Source: Coriobacteriales bacterium OH1046 (GTDB lineage Bacteria; Actinomycetota; Coriobacteriia; Coriobacteriales; Atopobiaceae). From it: a DNA stretch of 64,000 nucleotides. The position numbers were made by a program, and so were the translations under genes. Below the pieces are notes generated by a model. It was given only the letters and a program-made list of their open reading frames with translations, did not search any database and had not been told where the DNA came from. The DNA lies in NCBI GenBank assembly GCA_004010535.1, contig RQYE01000002.1, forward strand, positions 124,001 through 188,000, given 5' to 3'. Of this stretch, positions 19,385 through 27,838 are shown piece after piece (position 1 is the stretch's first letter; the number at the start of each line of letters is the position of its first letter).

Positions 19385-19410
19385 TGGTCTAAGTTATAGT
19401 ATAAGTTATA
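19385..19410 (-). promoter_or_regulatory. Island motif copy C, reversed (TATAAC-N14-AGACCA)
   Basis: On the minus strand TATAAC-N14-AGACCA, with the same 20-base spacing as the other copies and one mismatch in each half. On the plus strand this reads TGGTCT at 19385 and GTTATA at 19405. It lies 40 bases before the DapA-like start (19451) and about 150 before the SIS start (19233). Confidence 0.4.
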
Positions 19411-19450
19411 TATTATTTTTGACGGACGAGAGTTGAGGAGGAGGCTATCG

Positions 19451-20413
19451 ATGGGCCATTTCATCGAAGGCGTGCTGACCGAGATCTGCACGCCGTTCAC
19501 CCGGGATGGGGAGATCGACACCGCGTATCTGAGGGACATGATCGAGTGGCAGATATCCTGCGGAATCAAGGCCTTTTTCGTGAACGGTTACGCAGGCGAG
19601 TGCCACGAGCTGTCGTTTGAGGAGAAGCTCGACGTCCTCAAGGAGGTCCACGACGCCGCCGCCGGGCGCGCGAAGATCATGGCTTGCTCATTCGAGAATG
19701 ACGTTCGCGCCAACAAGCGCCTCATCGACGCCTACGAGCAGACGGGATATGCCGACTGCTACTGCATCACGGCACCTCCTTTCTTCAAGTTCTCCCAAGC
19801 GGCGCTCTATGATTGGTCCGCAGAGCTCGTCGATCATGCGCAGCGCCCCGTCTACATCTACAACTGCGTCGAGCAGTCCGTGCTCTTCGACCCGGATACC
19901 CTTGCAAGGTTGGCATCCGAGCATCCCAACCTCAGGGGCTTCAAGGATGCCTCGACCAATGTGGTGAACTTCCAGCAATGCGTGCTCCGCATCGATCCCG
20001 AGAACTTCGACTTCCTGGGAGGTTGCGACGGCTTCGACGGCATCATGGTGCTCTTGGGCGCCGTGGGAGCCGTCTCGTTCATGGCCGTGCCGTTCCCACG
20101 CGAGATGATCGAGATCGTGGAGAAGGGTCGCGCGGGCGACTGGAGGGGCTGTATCGAGGCCCAGCAGAAGGTCCTCCGCATCCGCAACGTCGTCAAGAAG
20201 ACCCCGTTCAACGCGGGTTGGAATTGGGCCATGCGCTATGGCTTCGGGCGGCCCACCATCTCGCGTATGGGGGAGAAGCAGGATTGGGTCCCCTACGAGG
20301 TCAAGCGAGAGCTCGATGCGCTCATGGTCGAGCTCGGCTACAGGAGCTTGGGAGGCGAGATCGCCCGTACGGAGCTCGACGAGTCCATGGCGGGGAAGAT
20401 GGATTTCCGCTAG
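19451..20413 (+). CDS. DapA/NAL-family class I aldolase or lyase
   Basis: A 320-aa dihydrodipicolinate synthase/N-acetylneuraminate lyase-family TIM barrel. 'FFVNGYAGECHELSFEEK' (about 42-59) is the family signature. The catalytic Tyr is in 'VYIYN' (Y137) and the Schiff-base Lys in 'GFKDAS' (K165). It is not the biosynthetic DapA by context: it starts a five-gene unit with a DUF4432 epimerase, an FrlC-like barrel, a PfkB kinase and a flavoprotein. A pyruvate-dependent aldol cleavage or dehydration of a sugar acid or sugar-amine is likely. 'gaggagg' precedes the ATG. Confidence 0.88.
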   Translation: MGHFIEGVLTEICTPFTRDGEIDTAYLRDMIEWQISCGIKAFFVNGYAGECHELSFEEKLDVLKEVHDAAAGRAKIMACSFENDVRANKRLIDAYEQTGYADCYCITAPPFFKFSQAALYDWSAELVDHAQRPVYIYNCVEQSVLFDPDTLARLASEHPNLRGFKDASTNVVNFQQCVLRIDPENFDFLGGCDGFDGIMVLLGAVGAVSFMAVPFPREMIEIVEKGRAGDWRGCIEAQQKVLRIRNVVKKTPFNAGWNWAMRYGFGRPTISRMGEKQDWVPYEVKRELDALMVELGYRSLGGEIARTELDESMAGKMDFR

Positions 20414-20457
20414 GTCGTCGCATCGTGCGGTGTTTCGATACGAGGATGGGAAGAGGC

Positions 20458-21555
20458 ATGTCATTCACGCGCGTGGGCTTCAAGTCCGAGTTCTTCGGGG
20501 ACCGTCCGTTCCGGCTCATATCAGATGGCGAGCTGGGCGCCACGGCCTTCAGGTATGAAAGCGGCGTCGCCGGCTTGAGGATCTCCAACGCCCGCTCGAG
20601 CATGGTCGTGCTGCCCTATACGGGTATGCAGGTCTGGTTCGTCGAGTTCGACGGAAGGCTCGTCTCCCAGAAGTCGATGTTCGACATGCCGCTCGCGACC
20701 ACCAAATTCGGCGACAACTACGGGGGTTTCCTCTACCACTGCGGACTCAACAACATAAACGGGCCCGAAGATGGGGATTCCGACTACCCGATGCACGATG
20801 TGCTCCCCTTCGGCGTGTTCGGGGACACCTACACGGGTGTCGGGGAGGATGAGCGGGGAAGGTATCTGGCCGTGGGCGGGACCTACGTGTTTCGCAACAG
20901 CCAGGAGCTCCATTGGGCGTATGCTCCGGAGCTGCGCCTCTATGAGGGTGAAACCATGGTCGAGATGTGCGCGACCGTGGAGAACCGCCGTTCGCACCCG
21001 CTCGAATATCTTTGGATGTGCCATATGAATTGGCGCGGCGTCGACGGCGCCCGCTTCGTCTACAGCTGCCCCAAGGATCCCGAGCATGTGCAGGTCGCCC
21101 CCACCGAGCTGGGCGACGGCAGCCCCCGTGCGGTCGCGATCCGCGCGTATGGGAAGAAGCTCATCGCAGATCCCGCGCTTGCCGATGTTTTAGACTCGGG
21201 CAACCAGGTCTATGACCCGGAGCTGTGCATCAACTATCGCTATAGGGCCGACGAGAGCGGATGGGCGCACTCCCTCATGGTGCTCCCCGACGGCGTTTCG
21301 TGCTATGTCTCATGGGAGATCGCCAAGGCCCCCTATGCCCTGCGCTGGCTCTGCCGTACCGGCGATGAGGATGGCGTGGGGATCGCCCTGCCCTCCACGG
21401 GCACCAACAGGGGGACCGCATACCAGCGCAGCCACGGTAACTGCAACACGCTCGAGCCGGGCGCGCACGACGTGCTCCGCTGGCGTTTCGGGCTGCTCGA
21501 TGAGGCGGAGACGAGGGATGCCGAGCTCCGCGTGGCAACGATAGCGGGTGGATGA
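20458..21555 (+). CDS. DUF4432-family (aldose 1-epimerase-like) protein
   Basis: A 365-aa protein of the DUF4432 group of galactose-mutarotase-like beta-sandwich proteins. Supporting segments are 'GFLYHCGLNNINGPED', 'HDVLPFGVFGD' and 'EYLWMCHMNWR', where His residues of the mutarotase-type site occur. The family sits in sugar-catabolic operons and is presumed to interconvert anomers or bind sugars. The ATG at 20458 has 'gggaagaggc' immediately upstream. The preceding gene ends 44 bases earlier and the next starts about 58 later, so it is mid-operon. Its true substrate cannot be told from sequence. Confidence 0.8.
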   Translation: MSFTRVGFKSEFFGDRPFRLISDGELGATAFRYESGVAGLRISNARSSMVVLPYTGMQVWFVEFDGRLVSQKSMFDMPLATTKFGDNYGGFLYHCGLNNINGPEDGDSDYPMHDVLPFGVFGDTYTGVGEDERGRYLAVGGTYVFRNSQELHWAYAPELRLYEGETMVEMCATVENRRSHPLEYLWMCHMNWRGVDGARFVYSCPKDPEHVQVAPTELGDGSPRAVAIRAYGKKLIADPALADVLDSGNQVYDPELCINYRYRADESGWAHSLMVLPDGVSCYVSWEIAKAPYALRWLCRTGDEDGVGIALPSTGTNRGTAYQRSHGNCNTLEPGAHDVLRWRFGLLDEAETRDAELRVATIAGG

Positions 21556-21613
21556 GCAGGAGACAAGGACGGGCCGGATCATGGCCCCGGATCGGCGAGG
21601 GAAGGAATGCGGT

Positions 21614-22453
21614 ATGGCAATGAAGGTTTCGCTCTTCTCGACGGGCTTCTCCAGCTGGCCTCTCGAGCGAACGTTCCAAGCTGCAGAGCGCTGCGGTTAC
21701 GATGGGATCGACGTGGGTGGATTCAGGCCGCATGCCTATCCTCCCGATGTGCTCGGCGGTGTCAACGGCGGTGCGTCTGCGATCCTCGGCTATGTCCAGA
21801 AGTATCAGATGCCCATCGTGAGCTATGTCCCCGAGAACACCGGGTCTCCCCACAGCTTCGTGTTCCGCGAGAAGGAACTCAACGATATCTCCCTCGCATA
21901 CTTCAAATCCGCCATCGATGCTGCGAAGGCGATCGAGGCGCCGCTCGTCATGTTCGCGATCAATATGCCCGGATTCGGCATCGATTTCGAGTGCATGCGG
22001 CGTCAGGTGGTGGAGGATCTCAAGGTTCTTGCCGACCATGCCGCCCGTCTTGGCGAGACGATCATCCTCGAGCCCGTCACGCCCTACGAGGGGAGGCTCT
22101 GCTGCAGTTCCGAGGATGTGAGGTATTTCCTCGATGAGGTCGATAACGAGGCCCTCCAGGTTGTGCTCGACCTTGCCTGCCCGCTCACCTGCGGCGAGCC
22201 GATGAGCGAGTACTGGGATAAGGTGCCGGGGAAGATCAAGGAGATCCACTTCATCGACGCGACGCCCGATTGCGAGGATCACCTGATCCCCGGCGACGGA
22301 TCGATGGACTGGCCGCGCATCGTCTCGTACCTCAAGCGCGTCGGCTACGACGGGTATCTGGCCTTGGAGCTGTTCAGCCGCTATGGGAACGAGCCGGACT
22401 TCGCTGCGGAACGCGGCATCGAGGTGATCCGGGGGCTTCTGGCAGACAGCTGA
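21614..22453 (+). CDS. FrlC-like sugar phosphate isomerase/epimerase, copy 2
   Basis: A 279-aa TIM-barrel epimerase. It follows the FrlC plan: 'GYDGIDVGGFRPHAY' (FrlC 'GYDGIEIWGGRPHAF'), 'VSYVPENTGSPHSF', 'IILEPVTPYEG' (metal Glu), 'VVLDLACP' (metal Asp), 'IHFIDATPDCEDH' (His/Asp) and 'ALELFSRY' (metal Glu). It probably catalyses C3 epimerisation of a ketose or ketosamine. 'gagggaaggaatgcggt' precedes the ATG. It is less FrlC-like than the copy at 26157 and may serve another substrate. It lies between the DUF4432 gene and a PfkB kinase. Confidence 0.82.
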   Translation: MAMKVSLFSTGFSSWPLERTFQAAERCGYDGIDVGGFRPHAYPPDVLGGVNGGASAILGYVQKYQMPIVSYVPENTGSPHSFVFREKELNDISLAYFKSAIDAAKAIEAPLVMFAINMPGFGIDFECMRRQVVEDLKVLADHAARLGETIILEPVTPYEGRLCCSSEDVRYFLDEVDNEALQVVLDLACPLTCGEPMSEYWDKVPGKIKEIHFIDATPDCEDHLIPGDGSMDWPRIVSYLKRVGYDGYLALELFSRYGNEPDFAAERGIEVIRGLLADS

Positions 22454-22500
22454 TGGATTGTTTCCCAAAAAGAACATGTGCGATCTGATTGGAGATGAGC

Positions 22501-23460
22501 ATGGGCAAGTATGGACCGATCGATGTGATTGTGATGAACTCGCACGGAGTCGGGCAGGTGTGCAGAGTGCATCGCCTGCCGCGGCGCGGCGAGACCATGG
22601 AGGCATGGGACTGGCACGTGGAAGAGGACGGCGGAAAGGGGGCAACCGTCTCGGTCGCCCTCGGCCGCCTCGGCATCTCTGCCGGATATATCGGCAAGGT
22701 CGGCTATGACCCCTGGGGCGATATGGGAGAGGCGTGGATGAGCGAGGCGGGCGTCGATACCACCTACATGTATCGTGACCACAGCGTGTCGACGGGCACC
22801 GGCCTCATCATGATCGATGATGAGGGTCTCAATACGATCGTCGATGGGGATTCGGCATGCCGCGCCCTGACCGAGCAGGAGACGAGGGATGCCATCAAGG
22901 CGATGTCGGAGGCCCGGTTCTTCATCACGGGCTTCGGCATGCCCTTCGAGAAGGCCCTCCTCGGCGCCAAGATCGCCAAGGAGGAGTTCGGCATGACGAC
23001 GTTCTGCAATGCCTCGCCACTGCCCTCGGAACCCATGGGAAAGATCGGCTTCGTCGACTATCTCGTCGTGAACGACGTGGAGGCCAAGGTCCTGTGCGGC
23101 CTTGATGAGGATGCCGACCTGTCTCATGAGGAGCTCCTCGGCAGGATCGCCGCTCTTCTCGGATGCTCCGGCGCCATCATGACCTGCGGTCCGGAGGGCT
23201 CGGCCGTGCTCGATAGGGGAGCATACTTCTTCGTTCCCGGCATCAAGGTCGAGGCGGTCTACACCATAGGTGCGGGGGATGGCTATCTTGCCGCAACGGT
23301 TGCGGGGCTCGCGCGGGGCAAGACCCTGCGGGAAGCCTGCTCGTGGGCGAGCGCGTACGCGGCATGCAAGGTGACGCGCCCCGGCACGATGACGACGAGG
23401 CCGGGGGAGGGTTATCCGCGCCTTGAGGAGGTCGAGGAGTGGATAGAGGAGCTCGGTTGA
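22501..23460 (+). CDS. PfkB/ribokinase-family sugar kinase, copy 2
   Basis: A 319-aa PfkB kinase, paralogous along its length to the kinase at 11090. It has 'EEDGGKGATVSVALGRLG' near residue 40, 'YIGKVGYDPWGDMGEAWM', 'VSTGTGLIMIDDEG' and the C-terminal 'TIGAGDGYLAATV' with the catalytic GAGD Asp. 'ttggagatgagc' precedes the ATG at 22501. The matching pair suggests a duplicated gene set in which each kinase serves a different sugar-amine or epimer. It is followed 40 bases later by the flavoprotein gene. Confidence 0.87.
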   Translation: MGKYGPIDVIVMNSHGVGQVCRVHRLPRRGETMEAWDWHVEEDGGKGATVSVALGRLGISAGYIGKVGYDPWGDMGEAWMSEAGVDTTYMYRDHSVSTGTGLIMIDDEGLNTIVDGDSACRALTEQETRDAIKAMSEARFFITGFGMPFEKALLGAKIAKEEFGMTTFCNASPLPSEPMGKIGFVDYLVVNDVEAKVLCGLDEDADLSHEELLGRIAALLGCSGAIMTCGPEGSAVLDRGAYFFVPGIKVEAVYTIGAGDGYLAATVAGLARGKTLREACSWASAYAACKVTRPGTMTTRPGEGYPRLEEVEEWIEELG

Positions 23461-23499
23461 CAACATGCCGCCATCACGGCAGAGGGGGGGGACGCCACG

Positions 23500-24144
23500 A
23501 TGAGGGTCGCTATCGTCAATGGGAGCCATAACAAGAACGGGTGCACCGCCCGTGCGCTTGCGGAGGTTGCCAAGACTTTGGAGGAGGAGGGCATCGGGAC
23601 CGAGGGGTTTTGGATCGGCGGAAAGCCCCTGGGCGGATGCATGGGGTGCAACGCATGCCTCTCCTTGGGTCGCTGCGTCATCGACGATCGCGTCAACGAC
23701 TTCCTCAAGGTTGCCGAGCGGGCGGATGGCTTCGTCTTCGGTGCTCCGGTGCACTATTCGCACGCCGGCGCATCGCTTCTCGGCTTCATGGATAGGCTGT
23801 TCTATCTCTCAGGCGGAAACGCCGAGGGTGCGGGCGGCCTGTTCGCCCATAAGCCCGCTGCAGCGGTCGTTGCGGCCCGCCGCTCCGGTACGACGGCCTC
23901 CTTCGAGGATGTAAATCAATTCTTCGCCATCTCGCAGATGCCTATCGTGACATCGACATATTGGAATAACGTGCATGGCGATGATGATCCGTCCGAGACC
24001 GAGCAGGATGTGGAGGGCCTTCGGGTCATGAGGATCCTCGCACGGAACATGGCATGGATGCTCCGCTGCATCGAAGCGGGACGCGCCGCCGGTGTGGAGC
24101 CGCCGGGTACCGAACGGGGGCCGTGGACGAGCTTCATCCGCTGA
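23500..24144 (+). CDS. NAD(P)H-dependent flavin reductase, iron-sulfur flavoprotein-like
   Basis: A 214-aa flavodoxin-fold protein. 'AIVNGSHNKNGCTARAL' (about 4-20) is the FMN phosphate loop. 'GGCMGCNACLSLGRC' (about 46-60) gives the CxxCxxCx5C cluster seen in iron-sulfur flavoproteins and some NADPH-dependent FMN reductases. 'GAPVHYSHAGASLLGFMDR' is the second flavin-contact segment. It may carry a [4Fe-4S] cluster and act as a low-potential electron carrier or reductase. It is the last gene of the DapA-like operon and converges on frlD. Its role in the sugar pathway is not evident. Confidence 0.85.
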   Translation: MRVAIVNGSHNKNGCTARALAEVAKTLEEEGIGTEGFWIGGKPLGGCMGCNACLSLGRCVIDDRVNDFLKVAERADGFVFGAPVHYSHAGASLLGFMDRLFYLSGGNAEGAGGLFAHKPAAAVVAARRSGTTASFEDVNQFFAISQMPIVTSTYWNNVHGDDDPSETEQDVEGLRVMRILARNMAWMLRCIEAGRAAGVEPPGTERGPWTSFIR

Positions 24145-24226
24145 CTATCGCGGCGCCGGGACCGCAGGGTATCAGGTGGGGTGCACAGGGGATATGCGTG
24201 TGTGCTCGGGAGGCGGGATCGTGCGC

Positions 24227-25012
24227 TCACCAAGCGCCGCTGTACTGGAGGGTCACCGCCGAGCTGTTCGCACCGAGCGACATGCACTCGTCGAGGTCCT
24301 TGTCCTCGAGGATCCCCTTGATGAAGCCGGCGATGAAGGAATCGCCGGCTCCCATGGTGTCGGCGATATCGACCTCGATGATGCCGTGCTTGTGGAACTT
24401 CGTGCCGTCGTAGGCGAGGCTCCCATGCTCGCCGAGAGTCACCACGACCGCCTTCGGGCCCATGGCCTGCTTTTCCCTCATGAACGAGCGGACCTCCTCG
24501 GTATCGTCGCCCTCGAGTCCGAAGAACGCGTAGTCCACATTGCCGATGGAGGAGTCCACGATGGGGTCCTGCGGCTGGTCCGAATAATCGAAGACGATGG
24601 GGGTGCCCGACTGCTTGATCTTGCCGAGATCGTCGGCAGTGTGTCCCCAGATTCCGCTCACGACCAGATCATGGGAGCACAGGAACTCGATGTCCTCGTC
24701 GGAGAGCTCGAAGTGCTCCATGACGCCCTCGATATAGTCGCCGAAGACCCTGTTCCCGTTGACGATCTCGACCATCGTGACTGCGGTCGATCCTTCTGCG
24801 ACATGCACATGGCTCGTGTCAACGCCTTTGGAGCCGAGCGCATCGATGAGGCTCCTACCGTATTCGTCTGTCCCCACAACCCCCGTGTAAGAGGCATCTA
24901 TCCCCATGCGTTCGAGGTAGACCGAGACGTTGACGGGATTGCCGCCTGGATAGCTCCTGCCCTCCCGCGCATACACATCGACGCAGTTATCCCCTACGGC
25001 AGCGACCTTCAT
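24227..25012 (-). CDS. frlD: FrlD, fructoselysine 6-kinase-like PfkB kinase
   Basis: A 261-aa PfkB kinase, the same length as E. coli FrlD and very similar as recalled: 'VGDNCVDVY' (6-14), 'PGGNPVNVSVY' (22-32), 'GVDTSHVH' (63-70), 'NRVFGDYIEGVM' (87-98), 'IWGHTADD' (121-128), 'TMGAGDSFIAGF' (219-230, catalytic D224) and the C-terminal 'LQYSGAW'. It phosphorylates fructoselysine to fructoselysine-6-phosphate using ATP. It is transcribed alone and divergently from the second FrlD-like gene, with an AT-rich gap carrying motif copies D and E. 'gaagggagccgg' precedes the ATG. It is the best family match in the island together with frlC. Confidence 0.92.
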   Translation of the reverse strand: MKVAAVGDNCVDVYAREGRSYPGGNPVNVSVYLERMGIDASYTGVVGTDEYGRSLIDALGSKGVDTSHVHVAEGSTAVTMVEIVNGNRVFGDYIEGVMEHFELSDEDIEFLCSHDLVVSGIWGHTADDLGKIKQSGTPIVFDYSDQPQDPIVDSSIGNVDYAFFGLEGDDTEEVRSFMREKQAMGPKAVVVTLGEHGSLAYDGTKFHKHGIIEVDIADTMGAGDSFIAGFIKGILEDKDLDECMSLGANSSAVTLQYSGAW

Positions 25013-25043
25013 GTCCGGCTCCCTTCTATGAAAATAAATGGCA

Positions 25044-25069
25044 TATAAGTAAATACTATTAATATACCA
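25044..25069 (+). promoter_or_regulatory. Island motif copy D (TATAAG-N14-ATACCA)
   Basis: Exact TATAAG at 25044 and exact ATACCA at 25064. It is 31 bases upstream of frlD, which reads the other way. Confidence 0.55.
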
Positions 25070-25249
25070 ATATCGTGTATAGATAGGGTAAAGGAGAGGT
25101 ACCGAATCGTCTGTGAGTGGTATCCGTATCGGGGGGTAGGGCATTACCAAGCTTAGGTTTTGTCCGAATCGCCGAGTTGAGCGTTGCAAAAATTACGGTA
25201 AAGGGCAAAACCAAAGCGCACCTGCTATAAGGAAGAATTTAGATTAGTA

Positions 25250-25275
25250 TATAAGGTAATAGTAAAAACATACCA
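25250..25275 (+). promoter_or_regulatory. Island motif copy E (TATAAG-N14-ATACCA)
   Basis: Exact TATAAG at 25250 and exact ATACCA at 25270. It ends 13 bases before the start codon at 25289, so a bound protein would probably cover the transcription start, consistent with repression. Confidence 0.55.
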
Positions 25276-25288
25276 TATGGGAGGAATT

Positions 25289-26083
25289 ATGCGTGCCGCG
25301 TGCATAGGCGATAACTGCATCGACTACTATAAGAACCTCGATCGTGCATATCCGACAGGGAATGCTGTGGATACGGCGGTGTGCATGCGTCACCTCGGCG
25401 TCCCCGTATCGATTATCTCGACCACGGGATCTGACGAGCACGGTGCATGGATGGTTGACTTCCTCGGTAAGGCGGGGCTCGACACCTCGCATCTCAAGGT
25501 GGCGGAAGGGGCTACCGCCATCACCTACATGGACCTCGTCGGCCTCGACCGCGTGCATGGAGAGTACCGGGAGGGCGTTCTCGAGCACATGGTCTTCGAT
25601 GATGAGGATGTGCGCTTTGCCTGCGAGCACGACATCGTCCATTCCGCCCTGTGGGGCAAGGCGGAGTCCGTGCTTCCCGCCATACACGGCTCGGGTACGC
25701 TCGTGAGCTTCGACTATGCGGACCGGCTCGACCACCCGCTGGTGGAGTCTACCATAGGCTGCGTCGATTACGGGTTCTACTCCTATCATGAGGGGAGGGA
25801 CCCCTTCATCGAGGGCTTCCTCAAAGACAAGGTTGCGCGCGGGCTCAAAGTGGCCACTGCCACCTTCGGCGAGCGGGGCAGCCTCTCCTGGGACGGCGAG
25901 CGTTTCTCCGAGGGTCCGGTCTACCCTGCCGAGAACCTTGTCAATACGGTCGGCGCGGGAGATTCCTTCATCGCGGGGTTCCTTGTCGGAGTGCTTGAGG
26001 GGGATGATGTCGGTGGTTGCCTCGACAGAGGTGCCCGGATCGCCTCTCGGGTTGTGAGCGTCTTCGAACCCTGGCTCATCTGA
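25289..26083 (+). CDS. FrlD-like PfkB kinase, copy 2
   Basis: A 264-aa PfkB kinase, paralogue of the divergent frlD. Shared segments include 'IGDNCIDYY', 'GLDTSHLKVAEGAT', 'HGEYREGVLEHM', 'HSALWGKAE' and 'TVGAGDSFIAGF'. The substrate-loop 'GGN.VN' of FrlD is 'TGNAVD' here, and the FrlD C-terminal 'YSGAW' becomes 'FEPWLI', so the substrate has probably shifted. The ATG at 25289 is chosen because 'gggagga' lies just upstream; an ATG at 25277 lacks a site. It is followed by frlC, an amidohydrolase, YjbQ and two regulators. Confidence 0.88.
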   Translation: MRAACIGDNCIDYYKNLDRAYPTGNAVDTAVCMRHLGVPVSIISTTGSDEHGAWMVDFLGKAGLDTSHLKVAEGATAITYMDLVGLDRVHGEYREGVLEHMVFDDEDVRFACEHDIVHSALWGKAESVLPAIHGSGTLVSFDYADRLDHPLVESTIGCVDYGFYSYHEGRDPFIEGFLKDKVARGLKVATATFGERGSLSWDGERFSEGPVYPAENLVNTVGAGDSFIAGFLVGVLEGDDVGGCLDRGARIASRVVSVFEPWLI

Positions 26084-26156
26084 TCGGCGCCTATGGGGTG
26101 TAAGCGCGGCGTCCAATGGTTGCGATGCCGCATCTGCGAGGAGAAAGGATGCAGGG

Positions 26157-26981
26157 ATGTTCAAGATCGGCATGTTCACGTCCGGGTATCAGCGCAATCC
26201 TTTGGAGGACATCTTCGAGGATGCCGCCCGCTTCGGGTACGACTATATCGAGCTTTGGGGCGGCAGGCCCCATGCATTCGCTCCCGACCTTGCTGCGGGC
26301 GAGATCGATGAGGTCCTCAGACTGCGTGACAAATACGGGGTTCCCATAACCGGGTATTGCCCTGAGCACAACGGGTATCCGTACAACTTCATGATCGGTT
26401 CGGAGCGTCAGCGCGAGGACGCCGTGCGCTATCTCAAGCTTTGCCTGGACCAAGCGCGCGTCCTCGGTTCCGGCTTCATGCTCATCTCGCCGGCGCATGC
26501 AGGTTACGAGGCGACGTACGGGGAGATCCGCAGCCGCCTGTACCGTACCTGCGAGGAGCTTGCGAAGCATGCCGAGAAGGTCGGCGTGCGCATCGTCGTC
26601 GAGCCGCTCACCACGATGGAATCGAATGCTTTCAAGAGCGCCAACGATCTGGTCGACCTCTTCGAGCATGTCGATTCGGATTACCTGCTCGCCATGATGG
26701 ATATCGTTCCGCCGTTCCAGCAGCAGGAGCAGATGATGAGCTACTTCTCCAAGCTGGGTGGGAAGTTACACCACCTGCACATCATCGACTCCGACGGCGC
26801 CTCCGATTCCCATGTGATGCCAGGAGAGGGCGTCCTGCCGATGCGGGAGCTCCTCGAGGAGATACGCGATCTACCCTACGAGGGCACGGCGACCATCGAG
26901 CTCGTCACGGGCTACATCAACGAGCCGAGGCTGTATGCGAAGCGGGCCATCAGGAATGTCCGCGCCATGCTCGGTGAATGA
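26157..26981 (+). CDS. frlC: FrlC, fructoselysine/psicoselysine 3-epimerase
   Basis: A 274-aa TIM barrel (E. coli FrlC is 276 aa), strongly FrlC-like as recalled: 'ELWGGRPHAFAPDLAAG', 'GYCPEHNGYPYNFMIG', 'ISPAHAGY', 'VVEPLTTMESN' (metal Glu), 'MMDIVPP' (metal Asp), 'HLHIIDSDGASDSH' (His) and 'TIELVTGYINEPRLYAKRA' (metal Glu). It interconverts fructoselysine and psicoselysine. 'gaggagaaagg' lies upstream. It is followed after 1 base by an amidohydrolase gene. With frlD and the FrlA-like permease it fixes the core identity of the island. Confidence 0.93.
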   Translation: MFKIGMFTSGYQRNPLEDIFEDAARFGYDYIELWGGRPHAFAPDLAAGEIDEVLRLRDKYGVPITGYCPEHNGYPYNFMIGSERQREDAVRYLKLCLDQARVLGSGFMLISPAHAGYEATYGEIRSRLYRTCEELAKHAEKVGVRIVVEPLTTMESNAFKSANDLVDLFEHVDSDYLLAMMDIVPPFQQQEQMMSYFSKLGGKLHHLHIIDSDGASDSHVMPGEGVLPMRELLEEIRDLPYEGTATIELVTGYINEPRLYAKRAIRNVRAMLGE

Positions 26982-26982
26982 C

Positions 26983-27834
26983 ATGTTCATCGACGTCCAT
27001 GTCCATCCGGCGTTCTACGAGCCGATCAACGGAGACGGATGCCGGGAACGCATGCGCCATGAGACCCTGGGCATCCACAAGAACGGAACCGCCAAGCTCG
27101 AGCACATCTTCAACCAGATGAGGCTTGCCGGGCTCGATGCCCTGTTCCTGCTCGCGCAGGACTACTGCGTTGCAGAAGGGGTTGTCCCGGTGACGAACGA
27201 CGAGGTCAAACAGCTCGTCGATCTTGCCCCGGATCGTTTCATGGGCTTTGCCGGTGTCGATCCCCACGATCCGGGTGCGAACGATAAGCTGGAGAGGGCT
27301 TTCGGAGATCTCGGCCTGCAAGGGCTCAACCTCCATCCGGGCAGGCAGCGTTTCTACCCCATGGATAGCTGCGCACAGCGGCTCTACGATATCTGCGAGG
27401 CGTACAACCGACCCGTCATGTTCCACGCGGGGATGTCGTGGGAGCCCAACACCCTCTCGCGGTACGGGAGGCCCGTCGAATTCGAGGAGCTTGCCGCAAC
27501 GCGCCCCGGCCTCCGCTTCTGCCTCAGCGGCTTCGGATGGCCGTGGGTGGAGGAGGCGGCCATGGTTATGGTGAAGTATCCCAATGTGTATGCGGATACC
27601 GGGATCCTGCACTTCGATAGCGCCCGGGAGTTCCTGAAACGCCTGTTCACACACGAGCTCGCTGCCACATGGGTCGACAGGAGCCTGCGGCATCAGGTTA
27701 TGTTCGGAAGCGATAACCCGCGATTCGAGCAGATTCGGATGGCCCGCATGCTCGACCAGCTGGGTCTGCGCGAAAGCACCGTCGAACTCATCAAGGGGTC
27801 GAATGCCCTCGAGTTCCTCAACGGACTGGAGTAG
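26983..27834 (+). CDS. Amidohydrolase-2 family TIM-barrel hydrolase/decarboxylase
   Basis: A 283-aa protein that starts 'MFIDVHVHPAFYEP', giving the HxH metal ligands at residues 6 and 8. Further motifs are 'GFAGVDPHDPG', 'LNLHPGRQ', 'VMFHAGMSWEPN' (metal His) and 'MFGSDNPRFE' (metal Asp), typical of the amidohydrolase-2 (ACMSD-like) group. Members hydrolyse lactones or amides, or decarboxylate. It begins 1 base after the frlC stop with no clear ribosome site, so translation is probably coupled. It may open a lactone or lactam formed from the sugar-amine; this is a guess. Confidence 0.85.
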   Translation: MFIDVHVHPAFYEPINGDGCRERMRHETLGIHKNGTAKLEHIFNQMRLAGLDALFLLAQDYCVAEGVVPVTNDEVKQLVDLAPDRFMGFAGVDPHDPGANDKLERAFGDLGLQGLNLHPGRQRFYPMDSCAQRLYDICEAYNRPVMFHAGMSWEPNTLSRYGRPVEFEELAATRPGLRFCLSGFGWPWVEEAAMVMVKYPNVYADTGILHFDSAREFLKRLFTHELAATWVDRSLRHQVMFGSDNPRFEQIRMARMLDQLGLRESTVELIKGSNALEFLNGLE

Positions 27835-27838
27835 CGCC

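Larger units (their letters stand above)
25013..25288. other. 276-base AT-rich divergent frlD/frlD2 promoter region
   Basis: AT-rich control region between two FrlD-type kinase genes. It carries two copies of the island motif, D near the minus-strand gene and E 13 bases before the plus-strand start codon. No gene or RNA is visible within it. Confidence 0.55.
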
